A DNA stretch of 64,000 bases, from assembly GCF_028389875.1 (NCBI RefSeq), contig NC_084687.1, forward strand, positions 7,662,157 through 7,726,156, in the 5' to 3' direction. Shown here one piece after another: positions 11,866 to 24,200 of the stretch; position 1 is the stretch's first letter; every line of letters starts with the position of its first letter. The notes under the pieces are model-generated. The model was not told the DNA's origin, searched no databases, and saw only the letters and a list, made by a program, of their open reading frames with translations. The stretch is from Rhea pennata (Eukaryota; Chordata; Aves; Rheiformes; Rheidae). The translations under genes were made by a program, and so were the position numbers.

Positions 11866-12207
11866 CCCATACCCCAAGCAGAATACAGAACTAAAGCGTC
11901 ATTTACAGAGTTAAGGCTCTTCCAGAATCAGCTAGATATGAAGACCCTAAGGCACATATTAGTACATTCATGTTACTGCTAAAAAGCCAGAATATAAAAA
12001 GTCCTGCCCCCCCAGCACGCGAGGATACTGCACTTGAAGCTGTTACCTTTGCTGAACACAGATGAAAAAACAATTCAGAGCATGGTTAAAAATGAACACC
12101 TGGTTTAGATACTTCTCACCGCCGCTCAGTACCAGCGGAGCACTTCCCCCGACACCATTTCAGGGCAACAGTGCTTCCTCCGACACTCCGGGATTAAAAC
12201 CAGTCCT

Positions 12208-12485
12208 TCACATGTGGCTTTCCTCCTCTTTTACGCCATCTTCAGTGCTCTTCTGAGGCAGGGTGGCCACGTCGTTGTTCACCTCCTTCTGTTTCTCGGC
12301 CTCATCGAGGTTGGTCTCCTCCTCTTTCCCTTCCTTCCTCAGCTTCTCCTCCGCCTTCTGCTCCTTTGCCACCAGGCGGTAGTTGATGCCCATGCCGATG
12401 AACAGGTAGATCCCAGACACAATGAGGATGATCCCACAGGCCCAGTACGTGTACTTGTAGTCCCCATACATGTCATTGAGTTTAC
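12208..12485 (-). CDS. SLC16A1: SLC16A1 last coding exon (aa 411-502) with stop
   Basis: 278 nt after a CACCAG acceptor. Encodes [17 protein letters not shown], the last membrane helix ([18 protein letters not shown]) and a charged cytosolic tail rich in Glu and Lys that ends EEESHM then TGA. The acidic tail resembles human MCT1, which ends EEESPV. Confidence 0.97.
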
Positions 12486-15400
12486 CTGGTGGATAGAGAG
12501 GAGACAGCTTAGCAAGATCTTCTCCTGGTACGTGGTGGGAACTGCTCCAGGTTCAGGAGATGTTCCCAAGAGCAGCTCAGGCCTGGCACCCCACTGAACC
12601 TTTCTTCATTCCTTACAGCTCGTTGCCACTGTTCCTAGGGATGCTCAAAGGCAGCCCTGACAGATCAGCCATGCTCCAGTGGGAAACCTCAACTTGGCCC
12701 TACTTGATCAACTGCCCCAACACGAGCAGCTCCAAGAAGAGCCCCTCATCCTGCATGGAGGTGTGCTGTGCGTGTCCTGGCAGCCCAGCAGGCCCTGTTC
12801 CCCTGGGAAGGGGGCTCAGCTCCGCACCCAGGGGCCTGGAGAGGTGCCAGGGCCAGAGCTCAGCTTCCCTTGCATGTGCCCAGTACTTAGACACATCAGG
12901 AACATGGAGAAGGGCTGCACATGGTTCAGACTCATTCCCCAGTGAGAAGAGACCTTCACCACTGCAGCACAGTGCTATCTTTGCCCACTCCCGTCAAGAA
13001 TGTTGTCCTGTGCATAACCCCACTGATCCAGCTCCTCAAACAGCTGGATTTGAGGACAGAGACAATAAACCCATGCAGAGACAACCCAAGGTGTGATGGC
13101 ACTTTACCTAGGAGAGGGGGTCCCAGAAGAACTGGGCAGCACTCCACAATGGTCACAAGGCCAACAGCGCTGGAAAACCTCTGTGCTCCCACAAGGTCCA
13201 TCAGGGTTTCAAACAAGACAGAGCTAAGCCAACCAAAGGCAAAGCCAAAGAAGCCGGCATAAATGCAGAACCCAGCATAGGTGGTAGACATGGGGGCCAG
13301 GAGGTGGCACACCCCATTGTAGATCACAGAGATGGCAAAGAAATACTGGACTCTGGGCCTGATCCACTTGGTGTTTGCCACTAGGCCCATGGAAGGTCTG
13401 GCCACCATGTCTACAAAGGCCAAGATGGAGAGCAAGAAGGCCGCAGACTCATTGGCGATCTTCTTACTCTTTGCATAATTGCTGAGGAAGACCAAGGGAG
13501 TGAACAGTCCAAAGAACATGATCACGTTGCCTGACAGATAGAGCAGGAAACCTCTGTGTGTGAACAGGGATAAATCTAAGAACTTGTTGATTGTCTGGAA
13601 AACTGTGCGCTTCTGTTTCTTGGTCTTTCCACCAATGAGGTCTGTGTTAGTATCACCAGCTCCATCATCCTTTTTTATAGCTTTCCCAGCTTCCTGCAAC
13701 ACTTCTTTAGCAGCTTCTTTTTTCAGCTGATCTGGCTTAGGGCCTATTGGCCGCATCAGGGATCCAGCTACGCAGCAGTTCAGCAACAGACCACCAAGGA
13801 TCAAGAAGCTCCCTCGCCAGCCAAAGATGCCAAAGAAGAGCTGATTCACAGGTGCCAAGGTTGACAGGAACACAGGGCTACCTGCCATAGCTAGTCCGTT
13901 TGCCAGGGGACGTTTCTTGAAGAAGTACTTGCCAATCATTGTTAAGGCTGGGTTCAAGTTAAATGCAAGTCCAAGGCCTGAAAAAGTTAGAGGAGAGAGA
14001 AGGGATTCAGAGCTCTACAATTTCTACAGGCCAACAGCACTCACAGAAGGGCTGAATAAACTGAGGAAGAGTGTACAGTTCTTGGCATTTAATAATGATT
14101 TTTATTATATTAACTTCCAGATCTACAAGCAATATTCAGTCTCCTCACTACTGATTCTTTCCTTGAAGAAGGAGCTAGGGTAGTAATAAAGTCATGTGCA
14201 AGAATTAAGAGGAGAGAAGTGCTGTGAGTCATAACTTTACTAGGGTGGCATAATCCTGAGACAAGAATATTGAAGGCTTTGCATTTTAACCAGCCAAATA
14301 TTATTTCCTGAGTACTTACATTCTTTCTGCATTATATAACCATGAGCATCTTTTATTAGGATATACAAAGGGAATTAGGATTTATGCAAATTCATTGTAG
14401 ACATTTTGTAAATAATTGCTAGATGCAAGTTACTCGTCTTACTGCCTCAGAAGACGACTTAATCTTGTCTCCATTCATGCCACGGTAGAGCTGTCACTTA
14501 CCCCCTACCACCCCAACACAGAAGTAGAGCTCCTCCACGGTGTTGCAGAAAGAGGCTGCAATCAAACCGCACCCAGAGAGGCAGCCACCAGCAATCATGA
14601 TAGGCCGACTGCCGTATTTGTTCACCAGGACGCTGCTGATGGGACCTGGAAAATCAAAGGAGATATGCCCAGAGATGAGACATCTCTGCACAACAGGCAA
14701 ATGCACGCAAGCACACAGAAGATTTATTGCCATAGGCTTCTAATTTTTGCATAGTGACACTTCACCCAGCCAGGGAATGGATTAAGAGGAGAAAGACAGG
14801 AGGGCTGGAGACAGCTGGAGATGAGAGTGACATTTGATTAAAACCACACCCTGAAATCCCAGTTGTAAGAGCGGGACTCCAGCAAGTACCAGTGTGCTAC
14901 AGCTTTTGCAGAACACCAAAAATAAGCTCATGACTGCAGAAAGCTGCAACCTTTCCGAGTGAACGGCTTTTCCATCAGCCAGAACTGGGAGGTTCCTGGG
15001 GCACCGACCTGCCCTGGAAGAGTGACCCTGCTTTGGTACATGGGAGATGCTCTCCATCCTGCAAGGCACCCTGCTCCAGCTTAGGCAGCTCTGCCCTGAA
15101 CTGTGCCACCCGAGAGGGGACCCATCACATCCCAGGGATCAGGGCAGCAGAACAAGCATGTGCTGATTGCCCCTCTCTCAGCCACGAGGTTTTCAATGGA
15201 GACCACATGCAAAGTGCAAAGAATGCAGAGGAGGAAAGTGTACGCTGCAGCTCTCAAGCAGTCTCACAGTGGGGCCGGGGAGAAGTGCTGGATCTGTTTT
15301 CTTTACTACCCTTAAGGCAGGAAAAGCCCAATTGCTCTGCACACTGCCTTTTAAGTGCTTCATTATCAGGAGCTTTAATCCAAAGCAAACAGTGATTAGA

Positions 15401-18276
15401 TACTGCCAGGCATGCTCTACAGACACTAAAATGTATTTAAATAAACTGAATGAACATCCATTGAATATTAACAGATGTAGTTTTACCATTAACAGGTAGC
15501 AAGGTTGTCAACATGTTATTCATGGGTCCTCAGACACTACTTGACCTTTTTGCATAGTTTAAACAGAGCCTGGAAAATGTTTGAAGAGCTCTGCTATGGC
15601 AGCACGAACAAGGCCCTCCAAAACCCCACGGCATCCCACTCCCAGCAGGGTGCCACGTGCTGGCTCGCACAGCCTGCACCATAGCTCCAACCTCATCCCT
15701 TTGGGGACTGGGAAGGGGGATCTGCTTCCCTCTCCCAAGACACTACAGCAGGCCCTGGGGGCTGTCACATCGCCACCGAGCCCTGATGTGCAGAGAGCTC
15801 AGCAGTTTGCAAAATCTGCACCTTGAACTCTGGGCAAACCTCCGTGTCCCTGAACAGAGGCCAACAGTGGCAGCAGTGGAGTCCCCTCCCAAAAACACAC
15901 CTCTGCAGCCTGTGGACTCCAAGGACAGCTAACAGGAAGCAGCTTGGCTTCACTCCAATGAGCGCCATGGCACAGGCACGCCTGCTCCGGTTTAGACTCA
16001 ACCTTTAAACTACTTAAAAACCAAGGTCTATAGTACAGGGCTCAGAGGTGCGTCTCATTCAGCCCTGGGCACCGAGCAGCAACCGTCTGCACAAGCACCC
16101 TTCTCCATCCCAGCACAGATGTTTCCTCCCCCCCCATAACTTTTTTTATTTTTGGGGAAGGAGGCTATTCCTCTTTTTAAGAAAAAAAGAAAGAAAAAAA
16201 TTCTCAGCACTCTTATCTTGTAGATTTGCAAGAAGTATTTCTGGTTACATGCTAGCTGATCTATTTTGATTATCCACACAATCAAAAAGCCTAAGTATTG
16301 GAATGGGAGTGTTCCCTAATCCTATATTAGGGACTGAGAAAGGGACACTTAAGGTTATTAAATCTGAGTATTCCTTCAGATTTCTTGAACCAAAAACCTG
16401 AAGCCTGCAATGGAGAGCAGCATCTGTGTTCAAATGCCCTGCGGACTGCAGCATGCCGAGAAGCACCGGCACGACTGTGGACAGGGCTGCTGGGCAGCCA
16501 CCACCAGCACCTCCTGTCCTCTGAAGGCAGGGTCTTCAACATGAACCTCATGTGCTGAGCATTTCCCTGGTTCCTTGGACAAGAATTAATTGTTGAACCA
16601 CCATAACCATAGAATAATTCAGGTTGAAAGGCACCTCTGGATATCTCTCATTCAGGGTCACATCCAGCCAGTTTCCCAGCTTCCTCCAGGATGGATATTA
16701 ATGTGTGTTCTAGAAAAACAGTTATTTGGGGGTAACAGAGTAACTGCCGTGGGACTGCTTTGCCAGCTGTGACTCCAGGCCATACAAACACGCTCAACTG
16801 CCCCTTTAGCAGGTCTTGGCTCATGCTGCAGGAGCGCCAGCCGCATTTCTCTGCCTGAGGCTACAGGGACATGTCTGCTCAGGACATCCACCAGCAGCAC
16901 CGTCCTCACGCAGCGGCGGGTTCCCAGGCCTGGCCCAGATCACGTCTCATTAAGAGAGCTACAGGGTTTACAGGCTGGTTATCACATCGGAGCAGGGAAG
17001 CGTGCTGGTGGCTCTGCTGCTGCCTGAGGACAAAGCAGGGCCTGTTCCCTGGGGAGAAGCCTCATGCTTAGCTACTCCACTGGCGTCAGAGCCTTTTGAT
17101 GCACAAATGCAGATGAGATGCGGGCAGCCTGCCACCTGGAGATGGCAGCAGTACAAGCTCCCACTTCCTCTGAAGTGGGCACAACAGCAGGGTCCCAAGC
17201 TGCAGCTCCCTTCAGCCAGGCCACCCAGTGCAGAACTGCACGTGCGGGCTGGTACGAGACACCAGGGTTTAGAGACCAGAGAAGCAAGCAGTGTGAATGC
17301 GTCACCCCAGCACAGTCCGCCCCCTCCAAGCTGCTTTAAAGCGAAGCGTAAAATGCACAGCTTGGGCAGAGAAAGGCTAGACTGCAAGCCGCTCCGAGGC
17401 GGGGGAGGGCAGCTGCCTCAGTTTAAGCAGTTTGCTTTATTCTGCTCATGTTTCTGTACTTCCAGCACACACTGCCACCTTCACACAGCACAAGCTGTCT
17501 ACAGGCACAGCTCAGCGACAGCACAGAAGGACAAACACCAAGCTTTGCCCCACTCCAGAGCAGTCAGCGTTGGATAGAATCTGGGGTCAGATCCTGACAG
17601 CCACCTTTTGCTGGATTCAAAAACCAGCTCTGCAAGCTGATCAGTTGTCTCGTCTAAAGCAGAAAAGATTTTGAACAGGGTTCCTGCATGCAGCCAAGCT
17701 GCTCACAGTGGCCTTCTGGTGGGTGTCGGAAGCAGATGCAGACTGTCAGCGGCACGTTGTAACAAGGACGAGGGTAGAATTACACAAGTCGTAATTCCCC
17801 GGAAAGCTTTTGCTTACAGCTTTGCAGAGGAGGACAGATTAACCTGGTTTTCACATTCTGGGCATTATATGGAACTTTTTGACAAACCTCCTTCAAGCAA
17901 ACTTGTCAAGGGAAGTTTTGCCCACTTAAGAAATGTGTCCCTCTGGCATCGTTTTGAGGGCTGCCACTGCAGTAGGACACAGTTAAGTCCCACCCCGCAG
18001 AAGAGCTGCATCCTGTTCTCCAGCGCAATAGCACATGCCGCCATCTCCTGCTTGCTTACCTCCTGCATACATAACAGCCAGCATGATGGAGGAGATCCAC
18101 GAGACTTTGCTGCTGGACGCATTGAAGATGACCTCAATCTCCTTGAAGAACACAGTGATGGATTTGGGGAATGCATAGGAAAACCCAATGGAGATGAAGG
18201 CTCCGATGACCACGGCCCATCCCCACCCTCCTTCAGGAGGGGTGTATCCCACAGGGCCTCCGATGGCTGGTGGCAT
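12208..18276 (-). CDS. SLC16A1: SLC16A1, monocarboxylate transporter 1 (four coding exons, 502 aa)
   Basis: Proton-coupled transporter of lactate, pyruvate and ketone bodies; MFS family with 12 membrane segments, at the plasma membrane, normally chaperoned by basigin or embigin (family knowledge). Coding pieces on the minus strand are 18276-18060, 14645-14502, 13977-13108 and 12485-12208. They join in phase 1 at every junction through GT-AG introns and total 1,509 nt. The start ATG (18276-18274) has A at -3 and an in-frame TGA 34 nt upstream (18312-18310), so no longer N-terminus is possible. Visible hallmarks are the TM1 signature PEGGWGW (aa 14-20), Lys38, the second family motif [16 protein letters not shown] (about aa 138-153), and the TM8 pair Asp310/Arg314 in FVDMVARPS, equivalent to human Asp309/Arg313. 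The 502-aa length fits the human 500. The hydrophilic TM6-7 loop and C-terminal tail are the least similar to human from memory. No frameshift or stop seen; looks functional. Confidence 0.98.
13108..13977 (-). CDS. SLC16A1: SLC16A1 coding exon 3 (aa 121-410, main transporter exon)
   Basis: 870 nt, phase 1 on both sides; acceptor TTTTTCAG, donor G|GTAAAG. Encodes TM4 to TM10-11: the conserved loop motif [16 protein letters not shown], the variable lysine-rich cytosolic loop between TM6 and TM7, and the TM8 Asp/Arg pair needed for transport in the family. Ends in [12 protein letters not shown]. Confidence 0.98.
14502..14645 (-). CDS. SLC16A1: SLC16A1 coding exon 2 (aa 73-120)
   Basis: 144 nt between a TTTTCCAG acceptor and a G|GTAAGT donor, phase 1 on both sides. 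Encodes [15 protein letters not shown] and the following [18 protein letters not shown] segment (TM2-TM3), nearly identical to human MCT1. Confidence 0.97.
16602..16696 (-). mobile_element. CR1 LINE 3'-end fragment
   Basis: CATAGAATAATTCAGGTTGAAAGGCACCTCTGG, then TCCAGCC and CTTCCTCCAGGATGG follow the layout of an avian CR1 3' UTR read in reverse. Short, diverged fragment in the SLC16A1 intron, no coding part. Confidence 0.7.
18060..18276 (-). CDS. SLC16A1: SLC16A1 coding exon 1 (aa 1-72 plus first base of codon 73)
   Basis: Begins at the [14 protein letters not shown] start and covers TM1 through the beginning of TM2, ending in AVMYAG. Donor is G|GTAAGC at 18059. The exon continues upstream as 41 nt of 5' UTR to a CAG acceptor at 18318-18320. 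It carries the TM1 signature and Lys38, a residue linked to the proton/substrate mechanism in the family. Confidence 0.97.
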
Positions 18277-18317
18277 CTTGAGCAAAGCCAACGATGACTT
18301 ATCAGGGGCTCAGAGAT
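18277..18317 (-). other. SLC16A1: SLC16A1 5' UTR portion of the first coding exon
   Basis: 41 nt between a splice acceptor (CCTTTGCAG ending at 18318) and the ATG. It contains an in-frame TGA at 18312-18310. The acceptor shows that at least one non-coding exon lies further upstream, as in other vertebrates. Confidence 0.8.
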
Positions 18318-19264
18318 CTGCAAAGGACAAAGCGTTGTCTCAGATGAGTGTAGAGCACTGAAGCTCTGCAACACCGTGGCATGCCGGGAGCACTGCCTGC
18401 GCCCGCCTGCACAGCGCACCAGGAGACTTCAACAGTGCTGAGAAGTTCAGCAGCAACACCAGCATGCCCAAATACCTTGAGGGGGACTGGTCTGGAAGGT
18501 GAACAGTCCGGACGCTCGAACACACTGACTTCATAAGGCTATCTGAAAACACATGCTCAGATTGCTGGTGGCCTTTAAATGCAGTGGCCAGCAGGTATTT
18601 ATAAGCAGCAAATCTAAGACACGCTACCCTGTTGTAAGCTGAAAAGGGCAGACAACGTCCTTGCCAACCATAGCTTGGGCACAGTGATGAAGAAAGCTGC
18701 ACAGCAGGGCAGGGCTATTGGCAGCGTTCAGTGGGACTTCTGGAGGGGTATGTGGAGCTCTGGCCTCTTTGGTTGGGGCTTGCCTGTGCTTGGCAGCTCT
18801 TTCTGAGCCGCTACTTCGGCATTACCCTGGCTGATAACTGAAATACGCCCTCGTGCACACCGGGGACATGGACAGGCCCCTGTGGTGAGCCAGGGGCTTT
18901 GCTGGGCACTGCAAGCAGTGTCCTGTTTGCAGTTTCTCTTAAATGCTGTTTCAGGTGGAATTCCACTAGCCCTGGGAACCCTAAAAACATCTTTCTGACC
19001 ATTACGAGCATTTCAGCGATATCACAGCAAGGCAGCAAGTCCTCACATATTCCCAACAAGTGTCCCAGCCCACAGCACAGAAAGCCAGGAGCACCCTGGG
19101 GCTGCAGGCAGCAGAGCAAGTGACCTCCTGGACAGGGTAGAGGGCCAGGGACACGGCTTGCGGAGGAGCCAGCAGGCTCCAGGCTGGGGGACTTCTGACC
19201 CCCATGAGCAGTGGTGGCCAGGCCAGATTTCAGTGCTCAAACTAGCACGGAATGCTGGGGAAAG

Positions 19265-19350
19265 CCACAAAACCAGAGAACTGCTGAGGCTGGAGAGACC
19301 TCAGGAGATAGTCTCATTGAGGAGCCACCTCGAGCAGGTTGCTCAGGAGA
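19265..19350 (-). mobile_element. Diverged CR1 LINE fragment
   Basis: GAACTGCTGAGGCTGGAGAGACCTCAGGAGAT and CGAGCAGGTTGCTCAGGAG resemble the CR1 3' region phrases (GAGGTTGGAAGAGACCTC; GAGCAGGTTGCTCAGGG). Old and incomplete. Confidence 0.55.
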
Positions 19351-20095
19351 AGGAACACACCCAAATTAAGTATACACTCATTAGGGAAAATAAAGCCACA
19401 CGCACAAGCCGTGACATCTATGTCCGCAAAGGAAAGGACGACAGACACGTGTCATGTCAACATGTCCATTATTCCTGCAGATGCCGGCCTTGAAGGTCAC
19501 GAGCTGCAGCTAAACTTAGCAGCGACCGACAACAGTGCAAAGTTTCAGGAGATGCTGCCAGGCCTCCCGGGCAGCCTGGCAGACGTGGGGCTGTGCCCGC
19601 GGTGCGTTGGGGGCAGGAAGCAGCCCTGGGTCTCCCGCGAGTCCCCAGCCATGCCACACTCACGGCTGCCCGTCAGCCGTGCCGGCAGCGCAGCCGTCCT
19701 GTGCTGCGGGAGAGCCGCCGTCCAGCCTTCCTCCCCGCGCCCAAGTGCAGAGCATTCGCCTTCAGGCTCCAAACCGGAGCGGATTAGCAAACAAAAACTG
19801 GGAAATTTCCCCTCAGTTTGCTGAAACAGGCAGCAAGAGGCTGGGTCAGCAGAAGCAGAGTCTGGTCAAGGGCAAGTGTGCCCCAGCCTTTTCCAGCGCT
19901 TCAGGTTTCACACCCGCTGCCCAGCCAGGTCGCTCACGAGGGCTGCGGTTACACCCGGAAACAACTGGCTCCAGGGGGACGCATCTGGCTGCCCCGAGCC
20001 CTCCCAGGCCAGCAGCACCAGAGTCGGACCCAGCTCAATCTGCACATCCGTAACGAAGCATGAGGATGTTGAGTGTCCTCAGCACACAATCTTAC

Positions 20096-20138
20096 CTCTT
20101 CTTTCTCTAGTCTTCCGCTCTGCTATTTAGGTTTTCAA
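20096..20138 (-). other. SLC16A1: Candidate non-coding 5' UTR exon of SLC16A1 (43 nt)
   Basis: On the minus strand a long pyrimidine tract ending in TTTTTTCAG (acceptor AG at 20140-20139) is followed by 43 nt and then GAG|GTAAGA, a near-consensus donor (GT at 20095-20094). The exon has no ATG, as a leader exon should. It lies 1.8 kb upstream of the first coding exon in the right orientation. A chance acceptor made by the pyrimidine run is possible; cDNA would be needed. Confidence 0.4.
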
Positions 20139-21244
20139 CTGAAAAAAAAAAGAAGAAAAAGAGTCATCTTTGAGCATAAGACATTTCCTCTAGGAGCTCA
20201 TATCAGTCACAGCACAGGGACAGCTTTGAACACCGTCAGAGGAGTGCAAACGTCCTGCTTACAGCACGCCTCCGCTCAAGCTGGCTGCGATTGCCATCTC
20301 CTCCGCAGCCGCTTGCGCACGAGCATCCAGCTGGCACGCTCACCACGCGCTCTCGGCCGCCCCGCACGCTACGGCGGGTACCCTATTGCTTTCCGCTGCT
20401 CCCTCCACTTCGCTGCACCTTGCAGAGGCCTGGGATGGGGGTGCCTTGGCTGGGACACAGCCCGCCGAGGGCCGCCGCGGCGGAGCTTCCCGCTAACAGC
20501 GAGGAGCCGGCGGCACCACGCGCCTTGGTGCTGGAGGCAGAGCTACCCGGAGCTACCTGACACCAGGTTAGGTTTGCAAAAGCCACCCGACACCAGCTTC
20601 GCTCGTGTGCTCGGGCCTTCAACTGGCACAGGAGCAAGGAACCGCTGCAGGCTGGTTTCTTTAAGCCTTTAAGACTGGTTTAGTCTGACCCAGCCGCCAG
20701 TCTTCTCTGCTGGAAGGGTATTTGGGCTGCGCCTTGGCCAGTGCAACACATGACCGTCATGAGCAGAACCCAGTCACATTGTTGCTTTAAACAAAAGAAT
20801 CATTTACAAGACACTCCCCTAAATAAGCCCCATTAGTTGAACTATGCTCGGAAGCCAGAGGAATCGTTTGTTGGGCTCGGACACGACGCGACTGCAGCTA
20901 GCGCTCCCCGGCCCACTTAACGCGAAGGAAGCGCGCCGCGCCGGGCGGCCAAAGCCCCCGCGCACGGGGCCGGACGCGCCGCCGCCGCGGGCCCGAGCCC
21001 TCCTCTGCCTCCCGCGAGGGCGTAGCTGCTCCGCAAGCCGTGCTCTTTCTGCACAACTGCTCCACATGTCGCGTTTTGCTCAACACCCCCTCTCCTGCAC
21101 AGGCTGCACACAGTTCCCAGCTAGTTCTTGCTTTTTGAGTCATACTGAGTTTTCACAGCATTCAGTGAACTTTTCAGGCACCACTGAGCCACACTAGTTT
21201 GCCTGAAATGCTTCAAAAAGATAAGACTACCAGATTTTGGTAAT

Positions 21245-21290
21245 AAAAAAAAAAAAAAAAAAAGAAAAGAAAGAAAGAAAGAAAGAAAAA
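21245..21290 (+). repeat. A19/(GAAA)n microsatellite
   Basis: Poly-A run passing into GAAA tetramers. No SINE body recognised upstream of it. Confidence 0.9.
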
Positions 21291-24200
21291 GCAACAGTTA
21301 CTAGCAGGCAATGCCAACTACTTATTAGCACTAATAAAAACTGCTGGTAATAAAGACTATTGAAAGCAAGAAGCTAGGGTTTGGAGCAGGGCGTTGATGA
21401 GGTGTTGGTGGGGGGTTTCCCCATTGCTTTCGAAAGAGCGCACAGGCCAAATGCTCCATCTTCCAGAGCAGCTCAACTGCGCCGAAATTACTATGGCTGG
21501 CTTCATGCGTTTGCTCCTTCCCTGCAAGCAGCGTTCCTCCTGCTGTAGGGGCTCGGGTGGCATCTGCCTGTAACACAACAGACTTTGGCAGGCAGGATGC
21601 AACCTCCCCTGCACTGCCAGTGCCTGCTGGAAAACCTCGCGTGGAAAGGAGTCCCGCAAAGTTTGAGATCATTGAGCAAGATGCACAAAGTCTGCTGCCA
21701 GAGGGTTTACTTTCCAAGTCCTGCATGCCACAACATTTTGCCCTGACTCATTGAAAATCCTTATTAAGCAAGACCAGTTTTAGAAAGCTTTTACTTTAAC
21801 CGCATTACTTCAATCTTTCTGGTTTCCTTCTTACCCCTGCACAGAGGTAGTTTCAAATGGAAGGGCTTTCTCCGCCCCCTCCAGGCATATTTAAGGCAGT
21901 CAGTTCAAATGGAAAGCTTCCCTCCCCTTCACAAAAAAAAGTCAGAACATAGTTATGACATTTACGGCTGTGTTTTGGAAGAGCTGCAACGTGTCCGACG
22001 TGTTTGGAAATGAAATTCACAGCTGCTAGGCAGCCAGCTAGTTTGCCAAATTAGGAAATAAAATAACGATATTTGCAGTAATTAAGACTGACAAGACCAA
22101 GTAACATCTGCAAGTATCACATCTGCTGCACTGCAAACTTCAACAAATCCACAGGAATGGGTAGCCTGCAGCAACCCCTCTTCCCGCACAGCAATGTGGA
22201 AAGCGGAAATCAGCTCTTCCTGAGCAAAAAGGACTGTATCGTCTCAAAACAGATCCGTCAGAGGACAAAACTCCTTTCTGACTTCTAGGTCCTATGCACA
22301 AGTACTGTTACCTCCTCTTTGAAGAGGCCTGAAATAGGAAGATTGAAGATACTTGCTTACATAATGCTGCAAATTACCGTGCTTTTAAGAACTCAGCTTG
22401 GCCAGATTCCATGGCAGAAAAACAGAGACTCACATTTATAAGGCGCTGCAAATGCTGTGAAATATTTCAGAGGCAGCCCCCCCGCAAGAGTATTGTTACA
22501 GTGCTCTTTCTCAATGCCACGGGAAAAGGGACTTCTCCCCCCTAACCGAGGCGGGAGGGTGCAGATACTGCCTATCTTGCTCTCACACTCGCGCCCAGCT
22601 TCGGCGCAGGATTTCAGTGCTCTGAGCGTCCGTTCCTGCTGCCTTCCCTACGCTGCGAGCGGCTCAAACCTGTGCCGCGGAGCGCGAGCCGCAGGCTCGG
22701 GAAGGACGGGTGCGCCCTGCTGGCTCCGGCTGCGGGGCTCGAGCCCGGCCCGCGGCCGTCCCTCCGGAAAGGGCACGAGCTGCTCCGGCTGCCCGGACCC
22801 GCACGTGCGGCCTCTTGCCCGCCCTCCCCAAGAGGGTCCAGCCATCCTGGGAGCCCCTGCCTGGCCCTCAGGCAAAGCTCGCACGCTCTTCCCGCACGCC
22901 CAGCTTCTCCCTGTCGCGTCCCGGTGCGTGGTGCCAGCCCGCCTGTCCCCAGCGCCGCTCGTCCCGCTCGCTGCCGGGGGGCCGGCACAGCGCTGCTGCG
23001 AAGCCGGCGCCCCGGCCCCGGCATCCCCGCTCCGCCGGCCGCAGCGCCTCGCCTGCGGTGCCTCCCTGCAGCGGCAGCGCTCAGGCCCTGTGCCCGGACC
23101 AGGTGAGCTGGTCGGCAAGGGCTGCGCCGTGCCGCACGCGGCTGCCCCGTCCCGCGCGCCTCTTCCCCTCTCCAGGCGAGCCGCCGCCACTGCACGGTGA
23201 CGATGGTGCAAGGGGATACGGACAGCGGGCGCCTTCATCCTTACGGGAGACACGGGCGGAGGGCCCGCGGCCGCCCCTGCGCCACGCCAGCCGCAGCCCC
23301 TGCAGAGCCCGTCCGGCACAAACAACCCCCGCAGCGCCGAGTCTAGTTGTCCGCCCTACTGCTACACGTTATCCTAGCGACAGCCGGAAACACGCTTGTC
23401 CCCCTCCATCTCGCGCGAGCTGATTTTGCAAGGCCAAAGGCGGCTGCGTTTCAGCCCTTACTGACAGCTAAGCACGCTGCTCGCCCGCAGCGCGAGGCCG
23501 GGAAAGCTCTGGTGTGACGTGGCACAGGAGCCAGCGGTAAGCGAGCGTCCCTCGAGGCTCCTGCAAGTTAGACGGGTGGCTTGCACTTACCGCTGGGAAG
23601 GCAGCAGCTCTCGCCGCTGCAAGCTGTTGAGTGAATAATGCCTTATAGCTTCAAATTTGACCTTTTTCTGGCTGGAGGCAAGATGAAATAGAAATTGGTA
23701 CGAGCTAATGAGACACTACTTTTGCTGGGTTTAAGCGGGTTTATAGAATTAAGTGTGGGGGCGTAATTCCACTGAGTGCCCATAGCTGGGGGTTTAACCT
23801 GGCGTACGTGACTGTCCAGCATTTGCAAGGGCTCTGCACCAAAACAATAGTCAATTGAGGCCCTGCTCAGCTACAGGGCTTGTTTGCAGGGTGATGCGAG
23901 GTCAGCAACATCTAAAGGGTTTGCACAAGGACAACTGTCCACACAAGCAAACTTGCCAGAAGCGATAGAGCTTGCTCATCGCCTCTCCTCTACCAGAGGA
24001 TGGCCAGCATCTCCCAAGGCATGCTCCAGTCTGCCAGCCTAGGTGATCTAACCTCGGACAGCAGACAGCTAGACGCCAAAAGGCAACATTTTAGTACTCA
24101 CAAAAGAAGCAGCTAGTGGCAGCTGCCTTCACCTTTAATTCAAAGTTGGATCTTGCAGTAGGTGCAAGTCCCAGCCTGCAGCAACTAGAGGAGAGGTACA

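Larger units (their letters stand above)
11036..12207 (-). other. SLC16A1: SLC16A1 3' untranslated region (predicted)
   Basis: About 1.17 kb after the TGA. The first well-placed AATAAA on the minus strand is at 11065-11060, followed by a T-rich stretch, so cleavage is expected near 11,035-11,045. The length is an inference; later AATAAA hexamers on the same strand near 10.35 and 10.1 kb could give a longer form. The region contains a (CA)n microsatellite at 11,848-11,865 and an unexpected CpG-rich block at 11,345-11,545. Confidence 0.6.
12486..18059 (-). other. SLC16A1 coding introns (three)
   Basis: Introns are 13,107-12,486 (622 bp), 14,501-13,978 (524 bp) and 18,059-14,646 (3.4 kb), all GT-AG and phase 1. 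The two short introns hold nothing else I recognise. The long intron holds the CR1 fragment at 16.6 kb, a T/A-rich run near 16,140-16,200 and otherwise unremarkable unique sequence. Confidence 0.9.

Noticed and set aside
12214-12597. 127-codon plus-strand frame
   Set aside because: Mirror of the last SLC16A1 coding exon on the other strand.
22457-23423. 225-247-codon frames in the intron-1 island
   Set aside because: Composition artefact; several mutually overlapping frames on both strands and no homology recognised.
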